DNA from: Halobacteroidaceae bacterium
GTDB taxonomy: Bacteria; Bacillota; Halanaerobiia; B1SED10-174
Length of the DNA: 8,258 nucleotides
Reading direction: 5' to 3'
Assembly (NCBI GenBank): GCA_003550445.1
Contig: PUKG01000073.1
Coordinates: 1 to 8,258, forward strand
In this document: piece after piece, positions 1-5,443 of the stretch
Layout: every line of letters starts with the position of its first letter
Numbering within the stretch: position 1 is the first letter of the stretch
The notes under the pieces: model-generated
What the model was told of the DNA's origin: nothing
Databases searched by the model: none
The model's input: the letters and a program-made list of their open reading frames with translations, nothing else
Made by a program: the position numbers and the translations under genes

Positions 1-182
1 AATATATTTAAGGCAGTGTGCATTACAAGGTCTTTATGTTCCTCGGGTATGGGAAGTTCCGGGTCGGGTGGGGCTTCTCCAAAAGTCATTATTTCATGAG
101 CTTCTGCATCAAAAACCTGCCGGTAAAATTCAACTGCTTCCCGACAATTACCATCGAAATTGACATAGACATGGAAAGACAT
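1..182 (-). CDS. PhnB-like VOC (glyoxalase/bleomycin-resistance fold) protein, 3' part outside window
   Basis: The first 60 residues of a protein that runs off the left edge. The visible N-terminus has a beta strand (HVYVNF, residues 4-9), then the signature N-x-x-G-x-C-x-E-A-x-x-F-Y (residues 8-20), an acidic loop and a VMHTAL strand. This is the pattern of the PhnB / 3-demethylubiquinone-9 3-methyltransferase-like branch of the VOC superfamily (COG2764). Despite that name, most members have no known methyltransferase activity and no substrate can be inferred here. Full-length relatives are about 130-160 residues, so more than half is missing. The ATG at 182 is well supported: AAAGGAG (191-197) lies 8 bases upstream. 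The previous gene ends in a terminator at 339-356, so this gene probably starts its own unit, but I see no clear promoter. Confidence 0.85.
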   Translation of the reverse strand, partial: MSFHVYVNFDGNCREAVEFYRQVFDAEAHEIMTFGEAPPDPELPIPEEHKDLVMHTALNI

Positions 183-190
183 TTAACCAA

Positions 191-197
191 CTCCTTT
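191..197 (-). promoter_or_regulatory. Ribosome binding site of the PhnB-like gene
   Basis: AAAGGAG on the minus strand, 8 bases before the ATG at 182. It fixes the start of the partial gene. Confidence 0.8.
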
Positions 198-214
198 TTT
201 GAATCTATTTTTCT

Positions 215-301
215 TTACAAAAGGAAGAGCTTTTTAACTTCTTCAAATATAGTTTTCCGTATGCCATCTTTACTACTGCCCCAAGAACCGAACATTGTCA
301 T
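215..301 (-). CDS. Possible 28-residue leader/small ORF before the PhnB-like gene
   Basis: An ATG at 301 (or 295) opens a 28-codon frame ending in TAA at 215-217, 32 bases before the PhnB-like start. The peptide has a Gly/Ser/Trp-containing N-terminus and a Lys/Glu-rich amphipathic tail (IRKTIFEEVKKLFLL). A weak AAAGG lies 5 bases upstream of the ATG at 301. I recognise no family. It could be a small protein, a leader peptide, a decayed gene start or chance; its size alone gives little support, and only the protein-like composition and the upstream purine stretch favour it. Confidence 0.25.
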   Translation of the reverse strand: MTMFGSWGSSKDGIRKTIFEEVKKLFLL

Positions 302-310
302 TATTACCTT

Positions 311-336
311 TTCTTAGGTTCAATAAATCCTAAGAA
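311..336 (-). repeat. Perfect 8-bp inverted repeat between terminator and PhnB-like gene
   Basis: TTCTTAGG (311-318) and CCTAAGAA (329-336) are exact inverted arms around a 10-base loop. No T-tract follows on either strand, so it is not a terminator by itself. It abuts the AAAGG before the small frame at 301 and could be an RNA hairpin or an operator-like site. Confidence 0.5.
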
Positions 337-338
337 TC

Positions 339-356
339 AAAAACCCCTTACAGGGG
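339..356 (-). terminator. Intrinsic terminator overlapping the stop codon of the small alpha/beta hydrolase
   Basis: On the minus strand CCCCT-GTA-AGGGG is followed directly by TTTTT (339-343). The stem is five base pairs, four of them G:C. The upstream arm consists of the last sense codons and the loop plus descending arm contain the TAA stop (348-350), so gene end and terminator are fused. The short stem makes efficiency uncertain. Confidence 0.6.
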
Positions 357-1148
357 ATTATTAATAAAGGATATTACTTCATCAATAAAAAGGTTTGTGG
401 CAGTAAGGGTTGCTACATGGCCATGTCCTTCGAATGTAACAATACGGCTATTAGGTAGTGTTTTATGCACTAAACTGATCCCATCTTTAAAAAAGGGAGT
501 GGTTTCACTTCCGGTTAAAAGTAGTGTGGGAACTGCCATTCCTGCGAAGCGGTTAGAATCAAACCTGTAACTTCCAACCCCCTGCAGGCTGCGAAAAATT
601 ACATGGGCTGCTTCAACCCGGTTTTGCCAGTTAGGGGCCTTCCTGAGCTTATCAACTTCCCCAGTTGAAGCCCCGCCAACAATCCGCATGAAAGTTATAA
701 GAAACTGCTCTTTTTCTCCTTTGGCGAGCAGCTCTTTAAGTTCCGAAAGCACCTCTTTGTTTAATTGTTCATGTTCCCCGGCATTTACGGGGGGCTCGTA
801 CAAAATCAATGTTCGTATGTTATCAGTTAGCAATGCTGCGTTTAAAGCCAGCAGAGCTCCAAAGGAATGTCCAAGTAAATTTACCGGCTCTTTTATGGAA
901 TCCACCACCGCAGCAATATCCTCAAACTCTCTCTCCAGGCTATATTGTTCAGAATCCCCGCTTTGCCCCAAGCCCCTGGTATCCACTCCATAAGTTGTAA
1001 ACTGCCGGGCAAAGGCTGGCCTTATTCCCCCCAGTTCCCAGCGGGTATGGTCGTTTCCACCTCCAGCAGGCAGAAGAACCAGTGGGGGTCCGCTTCCTGT
1101 TTTTTCATATGCAATTAAGGTACCATCTGCTGATCTAATTTTCTCCAT
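348..1148 (-). CDS. Small alpha/beta-fold hydrolase (paralogue of the 3141-3932 gene)
   Basis: A 266-residue single-domain alpha/beta hydrolase, a normal length for the family, with no signal peptide, so probably cytoplasmic. The nucleophile elbow is G-H-S-F-G with Ser95, and the probable catalytic His is His244 in EGHGHVA. The acid is less certain; Glu215 in TGSET after the VPTLLL strand is a candidate. The N-terminal SADGTLIAYEKTG strand pair and the VDTRGLGQSGD loop (55-65) are typical. An oddity is that the usual His-Gly after the first core strand, present as HGTP in the paralogue, is replaced by PAGGGN (27-32). The ATG at 1148 is chosen over TTG at 1157, since GGAGGG (1158-1163) sits 9 bases before the ATG but touches the TTG. 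It lies 160 bases after the larger hydrolase gene with no terminator between, so readthrough transcription is likely. Substrate unknown: esterase, lactonase or C-C hydrolase are all possible. Confidence 0.9.
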   Translation of the reverse strand: MEKIRSADGTLIAYEKTGSGPPLVLLPAGGGNDHTRWELGGIRPAFARQFTTYGVDTRGLGQSGDSEQYSLEREFEDIAAVVDSIKEPVNLLGHSFGALLALNAALLTDNIRTLILYEPPVNAGEHEQLNKEVLSELKELLAKGEKEQFLITFMRIVGGASTGEVDKLRKAPNWQNRVEAAHVIFRSLQGVGSYRFDSNRFAGMAVPTLLLTGSETTPFFKDGISLVHKTLPNSRIVTFEGHGHVATLTATNLFIDEVISFINNPL

Positions 1149-1157
1149 AATTATCAA

Positions 1158-1163
1158 CCCTCC
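1158..1163 (-). promoter_or_regulatory. Ribosome binding site deciding the start at 1148
   Basis: GGAGGG on the minus strand, 9 bases before the ATG at 1148 and directly adjacent to an in-frame TTG at 1157, which is therefore too close to be used. Confidence 0.75.
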
Positions 1164-1308
1164 AATTCTTAGGTTTGCAGGATCCTTAAATTACAAGCCC
1201 CTTGTTCTTCTGTAAGGCTTTCAATTCCAAAATACTTATTCGGATAATAAAAGCAGGATAGTTCATTGAAGTTCCTTCTACCCAATTGGATTTTGGGAAA
1301 TATGGACT

Positions 1309-2436
1309 TTATTTTTGCTCCAACCAGGATAGCATTTCCTGTAAGGCAAGACCTATATTCCCCACCTGACAGTGGTTTTGGGCATGCTCGTCCCTGGTAA
1401 ATATCCTTTCTGTTACCGATGCTGCTTTTGTCAAAGCGGCCACCTGCTTGTGATGCATTTTCATTGGAATAAAATGATCTTCTGCACCTGTTAAAATCAG
1501 CACATCCTGCAAAACCTTATCGGAGTGGAGGTTTTTTTCATTTAAGTTAAGAAGTTCAAAAGCTGCTTCTGTAGGGGTTTCTTTTCTGGTGATGTACATC
1601 AGGTTATTTAGTGCCCACCGCTCCTGATCGCTAACTTTAACCTGAAGATTGGAAATAAAATCCATAAGCCTGGGAAATTTTAATAAAAAGTTGACCAGTT
1701 TAGCCAGCGGCGCAGGGGGCATTTGCAAATAGTCAAATACAATACTCGAGGCGATTACCCTTCTAATTCTTGGCTCAAAAGCAGCTGCCCTAAAACACAA
1801 CCACCCTCCCATTGAAAAGCCAAGTAAGGTAACATCATCCAGGTTAAAATAATCTAAAACCGCCTTTGTGGGTTCTTCCCACCTGTAGGATAGGGGTAAA
1901 TCATACTTTTTTAGGGCTTCGCCCTGTCCCGGGCCTTCGAATATATATACTTCATATCCTTTTTCCAAAAAAAAGTAAGCCAGGGAAAGAGCTTCCTCTT
2001 TAAATGAGTCAAAACCCCCGTGGATAACCATTACACCCCGTTTCCCATTATTGGGATTTAATCTCAACACGGGGAGATGGGTATCATTAAAGGGAACGGC
2101 AACCTTTTCAATTGGTTTATCCTTGAAGGCGTGGTTATAAAACAAATCATAAAACTGATCGTAAATTGATTTTTTGTCCGGGTCAGAAGAAGGTACGTAA
2201 AATTCCGCGGCCCGGTAATGGAAAGTGGCATTCACAAGCCTGTTCTCGGAAAGGGCCAGTTCTCCCTGTCTAATATTTTCGGGTTTGAAATCATCAAGTT
2301 TTTTTATCCTTTTTCCCGCTTCCCAACAGTCTTCCTCACGAAGATATCCAAAGGAGTGCCAGCGATTCAGTTGATAATTGATGGGCTTTAATCTATGGAA
2401 CCTGTGATAACCGACCGGGTAATTGAATTCAGTCAT
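1309..2436 (-). CDS. FrsA/DHPON-hydrolase-like alpha/beta hydrolase with N-terminal helical extension
   Basis: A 375-residue protein. Residues 1-110 form a mostly helical N-terminal part (GYLREEDCWEAGKRIKKL..., with ATFHYRAAEFYV at 70-81), and the alpha/beta hydrolase core follows. In the core are the oxyanion HGG (139-141), the family loop FEGPGQGEAL (166-175), the nucleophile elbow GFSMGG with Ser208, the acid Asp320 in GAEDHF and the likely catalytic His355 in AQNHCQVGN, so the triad looks complete. The N-terminal cap plus GPGQG loop is characteristic of the group that includes FrsA-like proteins and 2,6-dihydroxypseudooxynicotine hydrolase; the real substrate cannot be read from sequence. 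No signal peptide, so cytoplasmic. The start at ATG 2436 has a strong GGAGG 7 bases upstream. It follows the cupin gene by 66 bases with no terminator, so the two are probably co-transcribed. Confidence 0.9.
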   Translation of the reverse strand: MTEFNYPVGYHRFHRLKPINYQLNRWHSFGYLREEDCWEAGKRIKKLDDFKPENIRQGELALSENRLVNATFHYRAAEFYVPSSDPDKKSIYDQFYDLFYNHAFKDKPIEKVAVPFNDTHLPVLRLNPNNGKRGVMVIHGGFDSFKEEALSLAYFFLEKGYEVYIFEGPGQGEALKKYDLPLSYRWEEPTKAVLDYFNLDDVTLLGFSMGGWLCFRAAAFEPRIRRVIASSIVFDYLQMPPAPLAKLVNFLLKFPRLMDFISNLQVKVSDQERWALNNLMYITRKETPTEAAFELLNLNEKNLHSDKVLQDVLILTGAEDHFIPMKMHHKQVAALTKAASVTERIFTRDEHAQNHCQVGNIGLALQEMLSWLEQK

Positions 2437-2443
2437 AATACTC

Positions 2444-2448
2444 CCTCC
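2444..2448 (-). promoter_or_regulatory. Ribosome binding site of the FrsA-like hydrolase
   Basis: GGAGG, part of a longer GGAGGGAGT purine stretch (2440-2448), 7 bases before the ATG at 2436. Confidence 0.75.
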
Positions 2449-2502
2449 TGCTTTTAATAGAACCTGGAAATCTTGTTTTTTTACAGGAATCTATGTGCAG
2501 CC

Positions 2503-2850
2503 CTATTTTACCGGTTGGAAATCAATTGCAATTACCGCCTCGTCACCCACAACCCATGCATCATGGCCCGGAGGTATAAATCCGATGTCTCCTGGCCCCA
2601 ATTCTTCTTTCTTTCCATCACCATCCATTTGCACCATAATCCTTCCAGAAAGAATTATCATTAGAGGGTGGAACTCCTGACAGGTCGGGGTTCCAGCGGA
2701 TGGTGCTGCATGCTCCGTCCATCGCCATCCGGGTTCAAAGGTATACCGGTACACATTCCCATTTTCAAGGCTCACAAGCTCCCATTTTGCCTTAGCTATT
2801 TCCTGGGCTTCTTCAGGGTTGTTAAAACTTTTTTTCATTAAATCGGGCAT
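2503..2850 (-). CDS. Small single-domain cupin protein
   Basis: A 115-residue monocupin. Cupin motif 1 is recognisable from EPGWRWTEH (39-47) through CQEFH (57-61) to the ILSGRIMVQMDG strands (66-77); motif 2 is LGPGDIGFIPPGHDAWVVGDE (84-104, with PGHDAW at 94-99). Candidate metal ligands are His47, His61 and His96, with Glu59 possible. The W-R-W-x-E-H ... G-T-x-x-C-Q ... IPPGHDAWV arrangement is a widespread conserved cupin subfamily of unknown function, often annotated only as 'cupin domain-containing protein'. The ATG at 2850 has AGGAGG (2858-2863) 7 bases upstream. The gene lies 66 bases before the FrsA-like hydrolase and probably forms an operon with it; a role in binding or modifying a small molecule handled by the hydrolase is inference only. 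Confidence 0.9.
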   Translation of the reverse strand: MPDLMKKSFNNPEEAQEIAKAKWELVSLENGNVYRYTFEPGWRWTEHAAPSAGTPTCQEFHPLMIILSGRIMVQMDGDGKKEELGPGDIGFIPPGHDAWVVGDEAVIAIDFQPVK

Positions 2851-2857
2851 CTTTCTT

Positions 2858-2863
2858 CCTCCT
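2858..2863 (-). promoter_or_regulatory. Ribosome binding site of the cupin gene
   Basis: Consensus AGGAGG 7 bases before the ATG at 2850. Confidence 0.8.
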
Positions 2864-2976
2864 TTTTAAAATCAATTCTTTTAAAACCCATTTCTTATAA
2901 ATCTCGGGAAAATTGAAAGTTTTGTTGATCTTCTGCTTGTTCTTATGGGGAGTTTTCATGACATCTTCTTTGGCAG

Positions 2977-2994
2977 GAGCATACTTAGATGCTC
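2977..2994 (-). repeat. 6-bp inverted repeat in the cupin leader
   Basis: GAGCAT (2977-2982) and ATGCTC (2989-2994) are perfect arms with a 6-base loop. It sits about 130 bases before the cupin start, just downstream of AAAGGAG-ATG-AGC-ATC-TAA, a three-codon start/stop frame. It is not followed by a T-tract. An mRNA hairpin in the 5' leader is possible. Confidence 0.35.
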
Positions 2995-3043
2995 ATAACT
3001 CCTTTCTATTTCCCTCAATTTTCCTCAGCCAGGTAAACAAATT

Positions 3044-3071
3044 ATTATCTTTATCCTTCTATTTTTAGCAA
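3044..3071 (-). promoter_or_regulatory. Possible weak sigma-A promoter for the cupin-hydrolase pair
   Basis: On the minus strand TTGCTA (3066-3071) and GATAAT (3044-3049) are 16 bases apart. The boxes differ from consensus at two and one positions. Use of this site would leave a leader of nearly 190 bases before the cupin start. The hydrolase gene upstream ends at 3141 without a clear terminator, so readthrough from 4240 is an alternative source of transcript. Confidence 0.35.
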
Positions 3072-3140
3072 GTTGGAAACCTAAAGGTGAAATGTTTAGG
3101 GAAGTGAAAAGTCAAAAAAACAACAACAAATTATTAAATC

Positions 3141-3932
3141 CTATTCCATGGCAAAATTAATAACTTTTTGGGCGAATAAATCTGGAGCGGTCCTGGCAGC
3201 GTCATGCTCCTGCCCTTCAAGTAAAGCAATTTTACTGTTAGGTAGAGTATCAGCAAGCCTTTTTGTTGCTTCTTTTAATAATGGCGAGCTTTCGCTTCCG
3301 GACAATAATAATGTTGGTGTTTTCAGATCATTGAATTTATTGTGATCAAATCTGTATTTAACCCCCGCTCTCAATTCTCGGGGCAGCGTATGAGCAGCAC
3401 CCACCACCACCTTCCAGTAAGGCCTTTGTCGCTCCTTTTCAATTTCATTTTCTGGTGTTCCCAACAGTTTTTCCTGGAACAATAAAAAAGCCCGCTCTTT
3501 TTTACCCTGATTTAAGGCGGCCTCGATTTCGGAAATGATCCCCAATATATATTCTTCTGATTCTTTGTCGCCCTTCATAATCGGCGGTTCATAGAGGACT
3601 AGCTTACTTAAATTTTTAGAGCGTATTGCCGCTTCCAGGGAAACTATCCCTCCGTGGGAATGGCCCAGCAGGATTACAGGCTGGTCAATCATATCAACAA
3701 CTGTTGTCACGTCATCAAACTCTAAATCCAGGTTGTAACCCAGGCCATCACCGCTCTTACCACGTCCTCGGCGGTCGATTGCATAAATTGTGAAGTTTTT
3801 GGAAATTTTGGGTATTACCATCTCCCAGTAGGTATGGTCATCTGGAGTTCCATGGATCAGGACCATTGGCGGACCTTCTCCCGTTTTCTCATAAGCAATC
3901 AAAGTTCCGTCTGATGATTCTATTTGGTTCAT
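3141..3932 (-). CDS. Small alpha/beta-fold hydrolase (paralogue of the 348-1148 gene)
   Basis: A 263-residue alpha/beta hydrolase. The oxyanion motif is HGTP (27-30), the loop IDRRGRGKSGD (52-62), the nucleophile elbow GHSHGG with Ser92 and the probable catalytic His243 in EGQEHDAA. Glu214 in SGSES is a candidate acid, though its role is not certain in this branch. The C-terminal pattern (LLLSGSESSP, TLPNSKIALLEGQEH, APDLFAQKVINF) matches a common family of uncharacterised alpha/beta hydrolases. It aligns end to end with the 266-residue protein, roughly 40% identical by eye and closest over the first 26 residues (18 identical). No signal peptide, so cytoplasmic. The ATG at 3932 has GGAGGTG (3941-3947) 8 bases upstream. 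The nearest convincing promoter is at 4240-4268, giving a leader of about 300 bases that also covers the small membrane-peptide frame. Confidence 0.9.
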   Translation of the reverse strand: MNQIESSDGTLIAYEKTGEGPPMVLIHGTPDDHTYWEMVIPKISKNFTIYAIDRRGRGKSGDGLGYNLDLEFDDVTTVVDMIDQPVILLGHSHGGIVSLEAAIRSKNLSKLVLYEPPIMKGDKESEEYILGIISEIEAALNQGKKERAFLLFQEKLLGTPENEIEKERQRPYWKVVVGAAHTLPRELRAGVKYRFDHNKFNDLKTPTLLLSGSESSPLLKEATKRLADTLPNSKIALLEGQEHDAARTAPDLFAQKVINFAME

Positions 3933-3940
3933 TATTAATT

Positions 3941-3947
3941 CACCTCC
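3941..3947 (-). promoter_or_regulatory. Ribosome binding site of the upstream small hydrolase
   Basis: GGAGGTG 8 bases before the ATG at 3932. Confidence 0.8.
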
Positions 3948-4046
3948 AATCTTTTTTCATGCCTTCTCGGCATTCTTTTGCAAAATTTCTTTGCCCCTGA
4001 CCCAAAAAAATATATTCAGCCTTGGGATTTTTTTATTTTCGGGTTT

Positions 4047-4169
4047 TCATTTTTTCCCAATATATTCTTGAAGAGTTTCCGCTATTTGTCCAATTAGGAG
4101 GAAAAATCCTAAAATGGAACCCATTAAAATGAAACAAATAGGGATAAGGAAAGATATCTTTGTTTTTAA
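4047..4169 (-). pseudogene. Possible 40-residue single-span membrane peptide gene lacking a normal start codon
   Basis: The open frame ends in TGA at 4047-4049. It reads a basic start (KTK), one long hydrophobic segment (ISFLIPICFILMGSILGFF) and an amphipathic tail (IAETLQEYIGKK), the layout of a small single-span membrane protein. AAGGGGAG lies where a ribosome binding site should be, and the codon at the right distance is TTA (4167-4169), not a start; TTG or ATG would make a well-formed gene. The first in-frame ATG (4124) is inside the membrane segment and has no ribosome binding site. The frame is open back to a TAA at 4182-4184. A one-base length change in the A6 run (4170-4175) would join it to another upstream hydrophobic frame (LALFWGLRGEK). 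It lies between the 4240-4268 promoter and the hydrolase start. Mutated start, frameshift, non-standard start and chance all remain possible. Confidence 0.35.
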
Positions 4170-4215
4170 TTTTTTCTCCCCTTAATCCCCAGAATAATGC
4201 CAAAAACCCTAAACC

Positions 4216-4230
4216 CCACCGTTATGGTGG
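4216..4230 (-). repeat. G/C-rich hairpin at the predicted 5' end of the transcript from the 4240-4268 promoter
   Basis: CCACC and GGTGG form a five-base-pair stem around a five-base loop, about 10 bases downstream of the -10 box and therefore at the very start of the predicted mRNA. It could be a 5'-stabilising stem or part of a leader; no T-tract follows immediately. Confidence 0.45.
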
Positions 4231-4239
4231 TATTTGTTT

Positions 4240-4268
4240 ATTATATATTATTTTCAAAATATTTGCAA
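4240..4268 (-). promoter_or_regulatory. Sigma-A type promoter upstream of the small hydrolase gene at 3932
   Basis: On the minus strand TTGCAA (4263-4268) and a perfect TATAAT (4240-4245) are separated by exactly 17 bases, in an A/T-rich setting. Transcription should start near 4233 and run through the small membrane-peptide frame into the hydrolase. The -35 box matches consensus at four of six positions. Confidence 0.65.
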
Positions 4269-4377
4269 TTTAAAACAATTGTAAATTTCTCTATTATTGC
4301 CCCTCTGATCCTCAGAATCCTTAAAGTTAATTAGCCAACTTCTTTTTCCTAATATTTTTGCCCTTCTTGAGGGATCC

Positions 4378-4560
4378 TTACCTTTCTGCTAATTTTCCAT
4401 TTGGAAAAACCGCTTTTAAACCATCCTTTTTAAAAATACCATACAATTTTAGAAAAACATGGAATCCAAATTGGATTTTCTTCAGATAAATCAGAGGGAT
4501 CTATAAAACAATAGTGAGCAAAAAAATTTTCCAGACTTTAACTACCCCTTCCAGATACCC
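4378..4560 (-). pseudogene. Possible decayed small ORF with an in-frame TAG
   Basis: A frame running past the end of the envelope gene (and overlapping its last codons in another frame) reads a hydrophobic stretch (VVKVWKIFLLTIVL), a TAG at 4501-4503, and then 40 further codons with a protein-like sequence including LKKIQFGFHVFLKLYGIFKK and DGLKAVFPNGKLAER, ending in TAA at 4378-4380. There is no ATG, GTG or TTG at a position with a ribosome binding site; GAAGGGG precedes a GTA. I recognise no family. It may be a broken remnant of a small membrane protein; chance is a serious alternative in DNA this rich in A and T. Confidence 0.22.
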
Positions 4561-5251
4561 CTATGCGTTGGCTGGAAGTATTCCCTGGAACTGCAATATT
4601 GTCTGCAGGATCAAATTCTGGCTCCCCATTTCCTGTACCTCCATTATCACAACCTCCAGCGAGTCTACAATTAACATAAGCCCAGGCCCTTCTGACCCGG
4701 CCCAAATGTTCTTCAATCCATCTGGTCCTTTGTTTTATTGCCGTAGGGTCAGTTGCAGCCTCAATACCCTTATCCAGGTGTTCGGAATCATACAAGTTTT
4801 CTACATCCTGCCGACTGGGAGGAGTTTCATAATTTTCTCTGAAATTTTCATACCATTCTCTGGATTCTTTTACTTTATCATATCGATCCTTTGCCCCGGG
4901 AAACCTATTTTGAATTTGTTCCCATGTTTCCCGCCAGCCTTGAGCAAAGACCCTATTTGAAAGGGAAGAAAATATCTTGAAAAATAAGGGCTTTTGGGTT
5001 TGCTGATTTGTTTCCCCCGGTACCCCTACATAAGTCCAGCCCTCCAGAACAAATTCAACTCTTTCAATCCCTCCGGGAAATTGATCATTTGGACGACTCG
5101 CAACAAAATAGTCGAAAGCATAAGCAGTTAAACCGGGATCATCCGGAACTCGAGCGGGATCAATGGAATCATCATAAAAAATCTCCAGGCGATTCCCTCG
5201 AGTATCACTAATAACCCCTATTCTTCCTAATTGATCTCTTTCAATTACCAT
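4538..5251 (-). CDS. C-terminal part of the split envelope protein (237 codons from the first ATG)
   Basis: This is the longest conventional frame in the 3' half. Its ATG has no ribosome binding site and coding-like sequence continues upstream of it in frame, so it is probably not a true start. Residues 8-28 (LGRIGVISDTRGNR then LEIFYDD) resemble one YD/RHS-type unit. A strand-rich stretch follows to about residue 80, then a charged, helical, Trp/Arg/Glu-rich region (107-192) and WAYVNCRLAGGC with two cysteines (195, 201) that could pair outside the cell. The tail is Gly/Asn-rich and ends with FDPADNIAVPGNTSSQRIG (213-231), an ordered motif that looks conserved. I do not recognise a named family and no enzymatic motif is evident. 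If the upstream half is secreted, this part would lie outside the membrane. Confidence 0.5.
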   Translation of the reverse strand: MVIERDQLGRIGVISDTRGNRLEIFYDDSIDPARVPDDPGLTAYAFDYFVASRPNDQFPGGIERVEFVLEGWTYVGVPGETNQQTQKPLFFKIFSSLSNRVFAQGWRETWEQIQNRFPGAKDRYDKVKESREWYENFRENYETPPSRQDVENLYDSEHLDKGIEAATDPTAIKQRTRWIEEHLGRVRRAWAYVNCRLAGGCDNGGTGNGEPEFDPADNIAVPGNTSSQRIGVSGRGS

Positions 5252-5443
5252 CGGTTCAGGATGAAAAACCTGGACTTCTGTCCGGGTATAGCCACTTGTA
5301 TTATAACGGACATAATAACCCCCGGGATGATAGGACCACCTGCCACCCGGGACTTCTCGGCTCCCTTCTCCCCAGGGAACTTCCCCTGTTAAAAAAGCAA
5401 TCCGCTGTAGCTCTTCATAAGTTGTCTCAGCCCTGGTTAATAG

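Noticed and set aside
18..317. 99-codon plus-strand open frame over the left end
   Set aside because: It is the shadow of the PhnB-like gene and its leader. No ribosome binding site, and the minus-strand product matches a known family.
1149..1157. TTG start three codons upstream for the 348-1148 hydrolase
   Set aside because: The GGAGGG at 1158-1163 directly touches this TTG; the ATG at 1148 has the correct 9-base spacing.
1186..1266. 26-codon minus-strand frame between the FrsA-like and small hydrolase genes
   Set aside because: AGAAGGAA precedes an ATG, but the peptide is short and unremarkable with no family features; expected by chance at this length.
2820..2960. Lys-rich minus-strand frame of about 45 codons in the cupin leader, overlapping the cupin start
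   Set aside because: No good ribosome binding site, composition explained by the A-rich leader, and its end overlaps the cupin gene in another frame.
4096..4185. Plus-strand AGGAGG followed by a 22-codon frame from ATG 4114
   Set aside because: Spacing is 12 bases, the frame is antisense to the membrane-peptide frame and no other plus-strand gene exists here.
4393..4477. Inverted repeats TTTTCC/GGAAAA (4393-4408) and AATCCAA/TTGGATT (4463-4477) as terminators of the envelope gene
   Set aside because: Stems are A/T-rich, the second has almost no loop, and neither is followed by a T-tract on the minus strand.
4514..4960. 148-codon plus-strand open frame
   Set aside because: Antisense to the C-terminal half of the envelope gene; Pro/Ser/Cys-rich translation typical of a shadow frame and no ribosome binding site.
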